Of a stretch of 64,000 nt of DNA, positions 37,001 to 46,039 are shown piece after piece. Origin of the DNA: Planctomycetota bacterium (GTDB taxonomy: Bacteria; Planctomycetota; JACOTG01). The notes under the pieces were generated by a model that worked only from the letters and a program-made list of their open reading frames with translations, did not search any database and had not been told where the DNA came from. The translations under genes were made by a program, and so were the position numbers. Each line of letters opens with the position of its first letter. The stretch's first letter is position 1. Where the stretch lies: NCBI GenBank assembly GCA_016178505.1, contig JACOTG010000253.1:1-64000 (forward strand). Direction: 5' to 3'.

Positions 37001-37101
37001 CAGCCCGTGTCCAACGGGATCGATTTCGTGGCGGCGAACGCCACCGCCGGGCGGGGCACGACGATGGCGGCGCAGCAAAGGACGGCTTCGAGGACGGCCA
37101 T
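34051..37101 (-). CDS. Secreted glycoside hydrolase family 2 protein (beta-galactosidase/glucuronidase-like)
   Basis: 1016 aa: VPGIWEAMPEGVGYDGVAWYSVRFRIP; NGKKVFLRGVLYQPYYPE; WGILNEMSDQ (acid/base); FVSEFGFGG (nucleophile). Confidence 0.92.
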   Translation of the reverse strand: MAVLEAVLCCAAIVVPRPAVAFAATKSIPLDTGWTIVFDKENRGRELEWHIPGKLPASKPIRVPGIWEAMPEGVGYDGVAWYSVRFRIPANWNAVAARLHFGQVNYLATVWLNGQLLGEHEGGYLPFDVECGSALKIGSPNTLVVRVLDPGKTPIDGLDVFATPNAKETWYVNWGGLAGAVELRPIPAVEITDLVVVTDRAGRSADVTVRGTSHLATEQRLDLRASITDQSPRTIDLATSPGPFERTFRLTVAEAKPWTPETPNLFRVRVEVADGQRTLDARETDVGFREFVVKDGDFQLNGKKVFLRGVLYQPYYPETLAQPPNSGWVQREVTRMKDAGFNLVRAHVRLAPRELIDECNRQGLLVMEEPTCGWLHGPDIAAIETRVKREIEGMIRRDRNDPCVVIWGILNEMSDQVWRVKESLCRYARSLDPTRLVFDDSGGWSGAHYYAPDSDQPVSYFDDHPYRRSPLSGEDETFFRTIGESGKLGFVSEFGFGGLTDLRLAVGGFGDRTFLDDAQLYANYLERARKDFDAHHLDRVFLSMERMWADGQRIQAEGAHDMAAAMLANPKLDGYVFTQWQDAYSECSAGLVDVFGAPKAALEAFRDLHSGTPLPAAPTPAIAPGRPPATPVQLLGADDRLRSRLESLGFKIAPEAAVILAFSGPDLWDDEPAFLAMLSAFQRARRGATLAILDAPDADGPLVASGLLPPFKRTRAVGDFIGFFHFAADHPLFDGLAKSCFMGRAYRNVIPDETFEGLDGETLAGTIGGHSEFLGSDVIVLPCGAGRIVLSQLRLRRALDRDPLAARLLVNLVRWASTPNPATSNAERFDGDETLARYRKAKEKLQRWAFLAPFPSDEARSGLDQPFIPETDAAFDLGKEWVGAGGPMKWRIITSTPDGELDFVRALGVRERKVGYAFTTITSPEARDVTLALGSDDGIVVFWNGKRIHENRAMRAAAARQDVVKVHLEKGRNSILVKIDNVFGEWGFFFEVLDADGKECVPGLRVTPDSTKTSGG

Positions 37102-37212
37102 GGCGAAAAGCCTATCCGTGAGTCGCCGGGAACGCCACGGCGGATCGTCGCGACGATTGCCGGCGATCGTCCGGCGATGGAGGAGGGGCTTTCGTCTTCG
37201 CGAGCAAGACCG

Positions 37213-38877
37213 CTACGGCGTGTCGGGAGTCTGGTCGAACCACACGTCCTCGAACGGCAGGTCCGCGATGCCGAAGGGCCCCATCACGAACCCGCGAACG
37301 CGAGGCTGCAACACGTAGACCTCGCCGTAGTGGTAGAGCGGGATCACCGGAGCGTCTTCGAGGACGAGCTGCTCGATGCGGCGACAATTGTTGTAGCGGA
37401 TCCGAGAGTCTTGCATGCGCAGCGATTGCTCGCCGAGCGTCTCGACTTCTCGGTTCGCATAGCCGAAGTAGTTCTTCGAGCCGGTCGAGTGAAAGAGCGT
37501 GAAAAGGAAATCGTCGCCGTCAGTCGCCTCGCCGGCATATCCCATTTCGAAGATCGGCGCAAACTTCTCCACGAGCGCACGCTCGAGCAGGAACCGGTGC
37601 ACCGGGCGGATGCGGAGCGTGATCCCGATTTCTTTCAGCTGCCGAACGACCTCTTGTTCTGCTTCGCCGCTCCAGGCCAAGTAGAACGTGAGCGGTGGGA
37701 TCCCGGCACCATCGGGATGTCCGGCCTCCGCAAGCAATCGCCGCGCCTCGGCCGGGTCGTACTTGATCGCGCTTTCGTCGACGGAATAGCCGAAGTATCC
37801 CGGTGGGACGAGACCCGTGGCCTTCGTGAGTGCCTCGCGAGAGACCTTGACGACCGCTTCGCGATCGATCGCGTGCGCGATTGCCTTTCGAACGCGGGGG
37901 TCGTCGAACGGCGGAGTCTCGGTGTTCATTCCGAGGAAGTAGAGGCTCGGATCGCGGTGTTGGAGCAGCGGGAATCGATTCTCGGCTTTTAGGTCGGCGA
38001 GTTGAATCTGGAACACCGGGACGATGTCGAACTGGCCGCTTCGGAAGCGATCGAGTGCGACCATCGGGTCGGCGATCGAGTCCCACGAAACGAAATGAAC
38101 CTCGTCGAGGTATGCCGCGCGCCCGTAGTAGCCGTCGAATCTCGCGAGGACGAGCTCTTTGTCCGTCCACGACTGCAAGCGGAACGGTCCGGCGCCGACG
38201 GGATGCTTGCTGAACTCCTCTTCGCTCGACCGTTCGATTTCCTCGCGCGGCACGACCTTGGTGCTCGCCGACGCGAGGGCGCTGAGAAAACCATGATGAG
38301 GCTCCTCGAGGTCGATCTCGAGCGTGTACGGATCGGGTGCTCGCATGCCTCGGAGTTCTTCCGCTTTCCCGGCAATGAAGTCGCGCGCACCCTCGATGAC
38401 CCGAAGCGCGTCGCGGCCCGGCGACGGCGTGTCTTCCGGCGCTTGAAGGATCCGGCGAAACGAGTAGATGAAGTCATCGGACATTACCGTGCGTCCGTTC
38501 TGGAATCGGACGCCGCGCCGGAGGAAGAACCGATAATGGAGCCGGTCCGGTGAGATTTCCCAGTACTCGGCGATCGCCGGTCCCGGCAGCAGATTCTTGT
38601 CGAGCGTGACCAACCCGTCGAAGATCTGATTGATGACCATCGTCTCGGAGTCGTCGTCGGAGTAGGGAGGATCGAGCCGCCGCGGCAATCCCGTCAGCGT
38701 CGTGAACGTGCCGCCGGGGGTTGCCGTGACCTGGGGTACGGATTCGGCCCGCGTGCTCGGCTTCTCGCAACCGGCGAGCGTCGTGACGAAGATGGACGCG
38801 CACGCGACGACGACTCGCACGTCCAGCCGCAGGCTGGGGCCGCGGCGCGTCATGTTCGTGTTCGTGGCGAGAAGCAT
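37213..38877 (-). CDS. Peptide ABC transporter substrate-binding lipoprotein (SBP_bac_5/OppA-like)
   Basis: Lipobox FVTTLAGC; PPYSDDDSETMVINQIFDGLVTLDKNLLPGPAIAEYWEISPDRLHYRFFLRRGVRFQNG. Start 38877 or 38853; the track start 39144 is unlikely. Confidence 0.9.
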   Translation of the reverse strand: MLLATNTNMTRRGPSLRLDVRVVVACASIFVTTLAGCEKPSTRAESVPQVTATPGGTFTTLTGLPRRLDPPYSDDDSETMVINQIFDGLVTLDKNLLPGPAIAEYWEISPDRLHYRFFLRRGVRFQNGRTVMSDDFIYSFRRILQAPEDTPSPGRDALRVIEGARDFIAGKAEELRGMRAPDPYTLEIDLEEPHHGFLSALASASTKVVPREEIERSSEEEFSKHPVGAGPFRLQSWTDKELVLARFDGYYGRAAYLDEVHFVSWDSIADPMVALDRFRSGQFDIVPVFQIQLADLKAENRFPLLQHRDPSLYFLGMNTETPPFDDPRVRKAIAHAIDREAVVKVSREALTKATGLVPPGYFGYSVDESAIKYDPAEARRLLAEAGHPDGAGIPPLTFYLAWSGEAEQEVVRQLKEIGITLRIRPVHRFLLERALVEKFAPIFEMGYAGEATDGDDFLFTLFHSTGSKNYFGYANREVETLGEQSLRMQDSRIRYNNCRRIEQLVLEDAPVIPLYHYGEVYVLQPRVRGFVMGPFGIADLPFEDVWFDQTPDTP

Positions 38878-38880
38878 CAA

Positions 38881-40119
38881 ATGGCGATCCGTGTTCTGAT
38901 GAACTCGAGGCGGTCGCGGACTATGGTCCGTGAGTCGCGAATGCCAGTGATATCGACCGGAACGCGGGTTTTCCTTGATCTCATCGGGGTGCCACGCGGC
39001 TCGGATCGGCACATTCGTCGTTCTCGTCGGTTCGTGGCGACGGTCGCGTTGGTCTTTGGCTTCGCGGCGTGTCGATCCGTCGACGACCTTCGGGCGCCGC
39101 GGTTTGACGCGACGCCGTGGCCTGCCGCCGATCGCCTCTTCCATCAGGATCCGCGTTGGCTCGGCGCCGACAGCGCGTACTCGGTTGCTCTCGGCAGCCG
39201 CCGCACGCTGTGGCTTTTCGGCGACACCTTCGTCGCAACGGCACCCGGAGGCGCACGGTCGGGGTCACGGATGATTCGAAACTCCATCGGGGTTCAGATC
39301 GGCGACGACCCGTCGAAATCGGCGATGACGTTCTACTGGCGCGGTGAAGGCGGCGAGCCTCGGTCGTTCTTCGAGGCCGGCGCGAGCGACGAGTGGTTGT
39401 GGCCGGGCCACGGCGTCGAAATGGGTGGCGCGCTCGTCCTCTTCTTTTTGCGCATGCGCCCGAGCGGTCGAGAGGGGATGTGGAACTTCGAATCGGTCGG
39501 CAACACGGCATTCCTCGTCGAGAACCCCCACGAGCAACCGCCGGCGTGGCGCGTTCGGCGGCTCGCCATTCCGGACAACGCGTTCGGGGTGAGCCTCTCC
39601 GGCGGCGCTCTCGTCGACGGTCCGTACCTCCATGTCTACGGCGTGAGCGAGCCCGACCACCGCGTGTGCGTCGCGCGCTGGCCGCTCGTCGACGCCGAGC
39701 GAGGCGACCTCTCGGGTGCCGCATGGTGGTGCGGGTCGAGTCGCGGCTGGGTCTCGCAGCGCTCGATCGACGGCGCTCCGGAGCCGATCCTGCGCGGCTC
39801 GCAAACCGAGTTCACCGTGCATCGAGACCGCGAGCGCGGGTTGTTCGTCATGACGCACACGGAGGGTTTCGGCGCGGCCGTCATCGAGCAGTGCTTCGCG
39901 AACCGTCCCGAGGGTCCGTGGTCGGAGTCCGTCGTCGTCTATCGACCCGAGGAGACGGCGGTGAAGGACGTGATGATCTATGCCGCCAAGGCGCATCCGC
40001 AACTCCGCGGCGCCGACCTCGTGCTTACGTATGCGACGAACAGCTTCGACTTCGGGGCGATGGTGTCGAGCCCGACGCTCTACTACCCGCGCTTCGTGCG
40101 GCTCATGCGCGAACCGTGA
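38881..40119 (+). CDS. Lipoprotein, DUF4185/DUF5005-like five-bladed propeller (putative glycosidase-like)
   Basis: VALVFGFAAC; LFGDTFVATA...RNSIGVQIGDDP; FLVENPHEQPPAWRV; PEGPWSESVVVY...MIYAAKAHPQL. Exact start uncertain (several Met). Confidence 0.7.
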   Translation: MAIRVLMNSRRSRTMVRESRMPVISTGTRVFLDLIGVPRGSDRHIRRSRRFVATVALVFGFAACRSVDDLRAPRFDATPWPAADRLFHQDPRWLGADSAYSVALGSRRTLWLFGDTFVATAPGGARSGSRMIRNSIGVQIGDDPSKSAMTFYWRGEGGEPRSFFEAGASDEWLWPGHGVEMGGALVLFFLRMRPSGREGMWNFESVGNTAFLVENPHEQPPAWRVRRLAIPDNAFGVSLSGGALVDGPYLHVYGVSEPDHRVCVARWPLVDAERGDLSGAAWWCGSSRGWVSQRSIDGAPEPILRGSQTEFTVHRDRERGLFVMTHTEGFGAAVIEQCFANRPEGPWSESVVVYRPEETAVKDVMIYAAKAHPQLRGADLVLTYATNSFDFGAMVSSPTLYYPRFVRLMREP

Positions 40120-40153
40120 AACGAGCCGGGATGCGCGCGCTTCGCACTCGGCG

Positions 40154-41278
40154 TCAATGCACCACCACGCCGCGAAAGGGGTCGTTCACGTAGTCGAGTG
40201 CCCAGGGTCCGTCGATCTCGAGCGCGTGCTGCCATCGCGCCGCGGGGTCGAAGAAAAGCGCGCCGACCTCGCGCGACGAGAAACCGAACGAGACCGCGAA
40301 CGGAGAGATGCCGCGATCGTTGCCGAGAGGCCCGCTGTAGAGGTTCCCGTCGTAGGTGCGCGGCATCTTCGCGATCGTCAGGCGCGAGTCGTGGTAGCGG
40401 CACGGATCATCGAAGAGTCGGCCGTCGCCGACGAGAGACCCTGCGACGAGAAGCGGCCACAGCTTGGCGGTGGTCGACTCGAGGCGATAGGGGACGACGC
40501 CGGAATCGAAAGAACGGGGCTCGTCGACGCGTTCATCGTCGTGCGCCGCGCGCAGCTGCAGTCCTGATCCCTTGCTAAACGTCGCTCGTCCGATTCCGTC
40601 GATGCTCACGCGCGAGCAGCTGTCATCGGTCCCGTAGATCCCGTGTCCCTGCGACTCGACGAAGACCGCGACGTGGAATCCGCCGGGACTCGGATGTCCG
40701 TCGTCGTCGAGCGTGACGAAACTGTCTCGGACTCGCACGTCGCCGTCGCGAAAGGTCGCCCTATCGCGAGCATACGCCCGACCGCGATAGTGCGCTTGCG
40801 CGAAGAGGAGTACGGGCCGGCCGCTCGCCTTCTCGACGACCACTTGAAAGTTCTCGCCGTCGTTCTCGTGCACGTCCTGGAGTCCGAGGCGAATGGGCGC
40901 CCAATCGCGCGGGTGGAACAGGTGGAAGGTGAGAAAGCGATGCGTCTCCGTTTCGAGCGACGCGTAATACACGGTCGGGGTGAGACGAAAGCGCTCGATG
41001 TTCTCCCAGTTGTCGTTCCCGATGAGGTCGCCGTCGAAATCGACGTTGCACGGGAGGTCTTCGCGGCCGCGCTTGCGGTCGGTCGCCTGATAGACGAACG
41101 GCGAGTAGCGCCGAGCCCACTCGAGGTCGCGATCGACGACGGGAGGCGGCGAAGCGTCGCGCAATTCGTTCGCGTAGTGTGGCGCGGTTCTGCAGCCGAG
41201 CGTGAGGATTGTCGCCTGGAGCGCGAACGCGACGACGAGCGCCACCGCGCCGCCGCCCGCGATGCATTTCCGGGTCAC
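40154..41278 (-). CDS. Lipoprotein of unknown function
   Basis: GTG start at 41278 two bases after the FecR-like stop; VVAFALQATILTLGC lipobox; DLEWARRYSPFVYQATDRKRGREDLPCNVDFDGDLIGNDNWENIE. Confidence 0.75.
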   Translation of the reverse strand: MTRKCIAGGGAVALVVAFALQATILTLGCRTAPHYANELRDASPPPVVDRDLEWARRYSPFVYQATDRKRGREDLPCNVDFDGDLIGNDNWENIERFRLTPTVYYASLETETHRFLTFHLFHPRDWAPIRLGLQDVHENDGENFQVVVEKASGRPVLLFAQAHYRGRAYARDRATFRDGDVRVRDSFVTLDDDGHPSPGGFHVAVFVESQGHGIYGTDDSCSRVSIDGIGRATFSKGSGLQLRAAHDDERVDEPRSFDSGVVPYRLESTTAKLWPLLVAGSLVGDGRLFDDPCRYHDSRLTIAKMPRTYDGNLYSGPLGNDRGISPFAVSFGFSSREVGALFFDPAARWQHALEIDGPWALDYVNDPFRGVVVH

Positions 41279-41280
41279 GG

Positions 41281-42228
41281 CTACCTCAGCGCGAGCTTCC
41301 AGCACTCGAGCATCGACTTGTCGAGCCGAAGGATGCCCGCCCGCGTAACTCCATCCGGCGGCTCGCAATGGGCGACCATCTTGTCGTAGACCCGCTCGCG
41401 CTCGACTCCGTCGACGCGGGACAGAAGGTGCCACAGCGTGAGGTTGTCGATCTCGCGCGCAGCGTCCAGCACTTCGTGGAGCGCTGCGCTGCCGCCTTTC
41501 TCGAAGTCGAATCGATAGAGCGCTCGCTGCAGCGCTTCGGGTGCGTCGCGCATGAACGGCGTTCCGGGGCCGATTCCCGGCCGCGTGCGACACTCGGCGT
41601 TCTTGATCACGTACGACTCGCGTCCATCGCGCTCGAACGACACCCATCCGGAGCTGACCGAAAGCACACCCGCACCCGTACGGTCGACTTCCAACGTGTA
41701 AGCGCACCCGAGATCGACGGCAACGGCCGACGGCGTCTCGACCAGGAACAGGCGCGGCGGCGCATAGACCTTCGCGCTGATCGAGCCGTGCGCGAGATTG
41801 AGGCGGTGCTCGTCGCGACCCGTCGCAACGAGGCCGATGCGCGTGTCCGGCTCGACGTCGACGTGGCCGATGTTGGCGGCGTCGATGCGCGCGCGCGATT
41901 TGCCGTCGGTCTCGAGCCATTCGCCGATGCCGAGCTTCGCCGATCCGTCGAACGCCGTCGTCCCAACGCATGGCGCCCCATCGACGCGCGAGACGTCCCA
42001 CGCCGCGCCCGGCGCGGAATGCGGACGCGAGAGGCTCACGACGAACGCGACGACCGCGGCGGCGGCGACGAACGCCGCAACCCACAACCATCGGCGGATG
42101 CGATTGCGAGAAGCGGTGGCGACGTCGGGCGCCGGTCGATCGTAGCGAAGCGTCCCGAGAACCCGTTCCAGACGCTGGACCTCGGGGTCCGGCTCGCCGG
42201 ATCGATCCCACAGGTACGAATCGCTCAT
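41281..42228 (-). CDS. FecR-domain anti-sigma/regulatory membrane protein
   Basis: 315 aa; single TM; GIGEWLETDGKSRARIDAANIGHVDVEPDTRIGLV...LNLAHGSISAKVYAPPRLFLVETPSAVAVDLGCAYTLEVD. Confidence 0.88.
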   Translation of the reverse strand: MSDSYLWDRSGEPDPEVQRLERVLGTLRYDRPAPDVATASRNRIRRWLWVAAFVAAAAVVAFVVSLSRPHSAPGAAWDVSRVDGAPCVGTTAFDGSAKLGIGEWLETDGKSRARIDAANIGHVDVEPDTRIGLVATGRDEHRLNLAHGSISAKVYAPPRLFLVETPSAVAVDLGCAYTLEVDRTGAGVLSVSSGWVSFERDGRESYVIKNAECRTRPGIGPGTPFMRDAPEALQRALYRFDFEKGGSAALHEVLDAAREIDNLTLWHLLSRVDGVERERVYDKMVAHCEPPDGVTRAGILRLDKSMLECWKLALR

Positions 42229-42232
42229 GTGA

Positions 42233-42778
42233 TCACTCCAAACCCGGAAGTCCGAGTTTTTCGCGAAGCTGCTTCATGCCGCGGCACAAGTTGACGCGCA
42301 CGGACCCCGGCGTCAGGCCCGTCCTCTCCGCGATCTCGGGGCCGGTCATCCCTTCGACGAGGCGAAGGATCAAGGTCTCTCGATAGGCCTCTGGAAGCTC
42401 GCGAACGACGGCGAGCATCTCCTCGGCTTCGGCCCGGCTTGCGTGCGTCGGGCCCGCTCGCGCCATGTCGTCCTTCAACTCCTCCACCTTCCGCATGCGG
42501 CGCCGAAAGTCGCTCGCGCGGTTGCGGGCGATGACGGCGAGCCACGACCCGAACGTCCCGGCATCGCGCAGAGTGTGCAGCTTGCGCAGCGCCATCACGA
42601 AGACGTCCTGCACGAGGTCGTCGGCCTCGCGTCGCGGGCCGCGCGCCAGCAGGATGCCGTGCACCATGCGCGCGTAGAGGTCGTGGAGTCGGCCGAATGC
42701 GAGGCGATCGCCGGCACACGCAGAGCGCACGAGATCGGCGTCGTCGGTCGTTGCGACCGGCGCCGTTCGCGAAGGCAT
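42233..42778 (-). CDS. ECF RNA polymerase sigma factor
   Basis: LVRSACAGDRLAFGRLHDLYARMVHGILLARGPRREADDLVQDVFVMALRKL...ELPEAYRETLILRLVEGMTGPEIAERTGLTPGSVRVNLCRGMKQLREKL. Confidence 0.92.
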   Translation of the reverse strand: MPSRTAPVATTDDADLVRSACAGDRLAFGRLHDLYARMVHGILLARGPRREADDLVQDVFVMALRKLHTLRDAGTFGSWLAVIARNRASDFRRRMRKVEELKDDMARAGPTHASRAEAEEMLAVVRELPEAYRETLILRLVEGMTGPEIAERTGLTPGSVRVNLCRGMKQLREKLGLPGLE

Positions 42779-43031
42779 TTGCTCGAACACGATGATAGGG
42801 TGGCCGAGGTGAGGGCCCCGGTCAATGCTCGCCGAAGTGCCGCGCACGACCCACGAAACCGTTCATGACTGGTACTCCTCGATTCGGGGGACCGAACAGG
42901 GACGCCGAGTTGCGGGCCGGCGTTAACGCCGCGAGGGCCGCGTTCATTGGTCATTTGTCTTTCGGGGTCGTTCTGCTAGCTTTTTCGGCCGATCGCCGAT
43001 CGTTCGCCGACCCAAAGGAACTGGAGGACTC

Positions 43032-44747
43032 ATGCGCGCGCTCACGCAGATTGCCATCGTCACGGGAATCCTCGCCGGGGCGGGTTGCCAATCGACGGCA
43101 CCCTCGGCTTCGTCGCCATCGAAGGACGGCTCCATGAACACGACATGCCGGACGTTTCTCGACAAGCTCACCGAGAAGATCCGACCGGTCGAGAGGCAAT
43201 CGAACCTGGCGTGGTGGGAGGCCAACACGACCGGAGACGACGCCGCATTCGCGCGTCAAGTCGAGTTCGCCAACCAACTGGACGCGATCTACGCAGACCC
43301 GACGGCGTTTTCCGAGATCAAGAGGTTCCGCGACTCGAAGCAGGTGACCGATCCGACGCTCACGCGCGAGCTCGACGTCTTCTACTTCGCGTTCCTCGGC
43401 AAGCAAGTCGACCCGTCGCTTCTCGCGAAAATGAACGAGAGATCGACCGAGGTCGAGAAGAAGTTCAACGCGTACCGAGGCAACGTCGACGGAAAGGAGA
43501 TGTCGGACAACGAGATCCGCGAAGTCCTCAAGAGCTCGACCGACAATGACCTTCGCCGCAAGGCGTGGGAAGCATCGAAAGGCGTCGGGCCCGTGCTGCT
43601 CGCCGACCTCCGCGAGCTCGTGAAGCTACGCAACGAATCGGCGAGGAAGCTCGGCTTCGAGAACTTCTACGTGATGTCGCTCGCGCTGAACGAGCAGTCC
43701 GAGAAGCAGGTGCTCGACCTCTTCGACGATCTCGATCGCCTCACTCGCAAGCCGTTCCTCGACGCGAAGGCCGAAGTCGACCAGCGCCTCGCGAAGCGCT
43801 ACGGCGTCGACGTTGCCGACCTGCGGCCGTGGCACTACCAGGATCCGTTCTTCCAGGAGTCGCCGAAGGTCTACGACTGCGACCTCGATGCGATCGACGC
43901 GAAGGTCGACGTGCTCGCGACGTGCCGCGACTTCTACGCCGGCATCGGCCTTCCCATCGCCGACGTGATCCAGCGCAGCGACTTCTACGAGAAGCCGAAG
44001 AAGAACCCGCACGCGTTCTGCACGAACATCGATCGCGGCTCGGACGTGCGCGTCCTCGGCAACATCAAGCCGAACGACTACTGGCTCGAGACGATGCTCC
44101 ACGAGCTCGGCCATTCGGTCTACGAGAAGGGATTCGGTTCGAGTCTGCCGTTCGCGCTCCGCACGCCGTCGCACACGCTCACGACCGAAGGCATCGCGAT
44201 GATGTTCGGCCGCCTTTCGAAGAGCGCGCCGTGGATGCACGCGGCCATCGGCATGTCGGATGCGGACGCGCAGGCGATCGGGCCCGAAGCGTGGAAGATG
44301 CTGCGCTTCAACGAGCTCGTCTTCAGCCGGTGGTGCCAGGTGATGCTGCACTTCGAGCGCGAGCTCTATCGCAATCCCGACGGCGACCTCAACAAGCTCT
44401 GGTGGGATCTCGTCGAGAGCTATCAAGGCGTGAAACGTCCGGAAGGTCGGGATGCGCCCGACTTCGCCGCGAAGATCCACATCGTTTCGGCGCCGGTCTA
44501 CTACCACAACTACATGATGGGCGCTTTGTTCGCATCCCAGGTGCACCGCACGATCGCGCGCGACGTTCTGCATCAGGACGAGCGCGCGTGCGTTTACGTC
44601 GGCGACCCGCGCGTCGGCCGCTACCTCACCGATCGCGTCTTCGCACCGGGCAACCTCTACTCGTGGAACGAGCTGACGAAGTACGCGACGGGCCAGCCGC
44701 TGACTCCGGACGCGTTCGCCGCGCAATTCGTGCAGGCGAGCAACTAG
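43032..44747 (+). CDS. Zinc metallopeptidase (M2/M3-like), lipoprotein
   Basis: HELGHSVYEKGF active site; lipobox GILAGAGC; DLRPWHYQDPFFQESP; HTLTTEGIAMMFGRLS; AGGAGG-like SD. Confidence 0.88.
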   Translation: MRALTQIAIVTGILAGAGCQSTAPSASSPSKDGSMNTTCRTFLDKLTEKIRPVERQSNLAWWEANTTGDDAAFARQVEFANQLDAIYADPTAFSEIKRFRDSKQVTDPTLTRELDVFYFAFLGKQVDPSLLAKMNERSTEVEKKFNAYRGNVDGKEMSDNEIREVLKSSTDNDLRRKAWEASKGVGPVLLADLRELVKLRNESARKLGFENFYVMSLALNEQSEKQVLDLFDDLDRLTRKPFLDAKAEVDQRLAKRYGVDVADLRPWHYQDPFFQESPKVYDCDLDAIDAKVDVLATCRDFYAGIGLPIADVIQRSDFYEKPKKNPHAFCTNIDRGSDVRVLGNIKPNDYWLETMLHELGHSVYEKGFGSSLPFALRTPSHTLTTEGIAMMFGRLSKSAPWMHAAIGMSDADAQAIGPEAWKMLRFNELVFSRWCQVMLHFERELYRNPDGDLNKLWWDLVESYQGVKRPEGRDAPDFAAKIHIVSAPVYYHNYMMGALFASQVHRTIARDVLHQDERACVYVGDPRVGRYLTDRVFAPGNLYSWNELTKYATGQPLTPDAFAAQFVQASN

Positions 44748-44943
44748 AGCCGAAGGCGCTCGCGTCAGAGATCTCGGAGCCGATCGGCGAATCGGCGTCG
44801 ATCGGGTCTCGCGCCGAGTGTCGTCGACGCTTGCTCGCGACGCGTACGAAGGCCTCGCGCACGACCGCGTGCGAGAAACGCGGGCCCATGGAATCGCTCC
44901 ATGCCTGGGCATTTCCCAGAATCCGAACGACGTCGTGCGATCG

Positions 44944-46032
44944 TCAGCGCGAGTCGAACAGCGAGAGCTGGCCGCCCGTCGGACGGCGGAAGGCGGCGGT
45001 CGACAGCTCGGGCCCTCGATCCGCGAGCCCGGCCTTGCGACACGCGATCTCGAACAGCGACGCGATCTCGTCCGCGAAGACGCCTTCGCCCTTCATGCGC
45101 GATCCGAAGCGCGGGTCGTTGAGCTTGCCGCCGCGGAGCGAGCGGAGGCGGTTCAGCACCTTGGTGGCGCGCAGCGGAGAGTGCTGCGTCAGCCACTCTT
45201 CGAACAGCGGGCGGACCGCGTGCGGAAGCCGCAGCATCACGTAGCTCGCGGATTGCGCTCCCGCTCGCGCGCACGCTTCGAGGATCGCCGGGATCTCGTG
45301 GTCGGTGAGACCCGGGATCACGGGCGCGACGAGCACGGAAACGGGAACGCTCGCGCGCGACAACTCTTCGATCGCGGCGAGCCGCTGTTTCGGCCGTGAC
45401 GTGCGCGGCTCGAGCACGCCGACGAGGTCGTCGTCGAGAGTCGTCACGGAGACGTGAACGGCCGCGGCGCGATCTCGCGCGAGTGCGGCGAGGACGTCTC
45501 CGTCCCGCGTCACGAGCCGGTTCTTGGTGACGATCTCGACCGGGTTTCGAAACTCGGCGAATACCTCCAGGCAGCGTCGGGTGAGCCGGAGCCGTCGCTC
45601 GATCGGCTGGTAGGGATCGGTGACGCCCGAGAGAGCCACGGATCGCGGCGTCCATTTCGGCGACGACAGCTCCCGGCGTAGGAGGTCGGGCGCGTCCTCC
45701 TTCACGAAGATCTTCGTCTCGAAATCGAGCCCCGCGGACAGGCCGAAGTATTCGTGCGTTGGCCGCGCGTAGCAGTAGATGCAGCCGTGCTCGCAGCCGC
45801 GATACGGGTTGATGCTGACGTCGAACGGAACGTCCGGGCTGTCGTTCGTCGTCAGGACCGAGCGCGAGGCGTCGCGGAAGAACTGCGTCGTCGGAAGTAC
45901 CGGATCGTCGTCGACGAAGTCCAGGTCCGGAACGAACTCGATCTTCTCGAATCGATTCGGCGGGTTCGAGGCCGCGCCGCGGCCGTGGAAGCCGGAACCA
46001 CCCGTGCGGTCGATCCTGCCGTCCACGGCCAC
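44944..46032 (-). CDS. Radical SAM protein (PA0069/SplB-like family)
   Basis: NPYRGCEHGCIYCYARPTHEYFGLSAGLDFETKIFVKEDAPDLLRREL; CxxxCxxC cluster motif; VALSGVTDPYQPIERRLRLTRRCLEV. Confidence 0.9.
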   Translation of the reverse strand: MAVDGRIDRTGGSGFHGRGAASNPPNRFEKIEFVPDLDFVDDDPVLPTTQFFRDASRSVLTTNDSPDVPFDVSINPYRGCEHGCIYCYARPTHEYFGLSAGLDFETKIFVKEDAPDLLRRELSSPKWTPRSVALSGVTDPYQPIERRLRLTRRCLEVFAEFRNPVEIVTKNRLVTRDGDVLAALARDRAAAVHVSVTTLDDDLVGVLEPRTSRPKQRLAAIEELSRASVPVSVLVAPVIPGLTDHEIPAILEACARAGAQSASYVMLRLPHAVRPLFEEWLTQHSPLRATKVLNRLRSLRGGKLNDPRFGSRMKGEGVFADEIASLFEIACRKAGLADRGPELSTAAFRRPTGGQLSLFDSR

Positions 46033-46039
46033 ACCGGCG

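Noticed and set aside
35854-37992. 712-aa plus-strand ORF
   Set aside because: Antisense to GH2 and SBP_bac_5 genes, which both show catalytic/family motifs.
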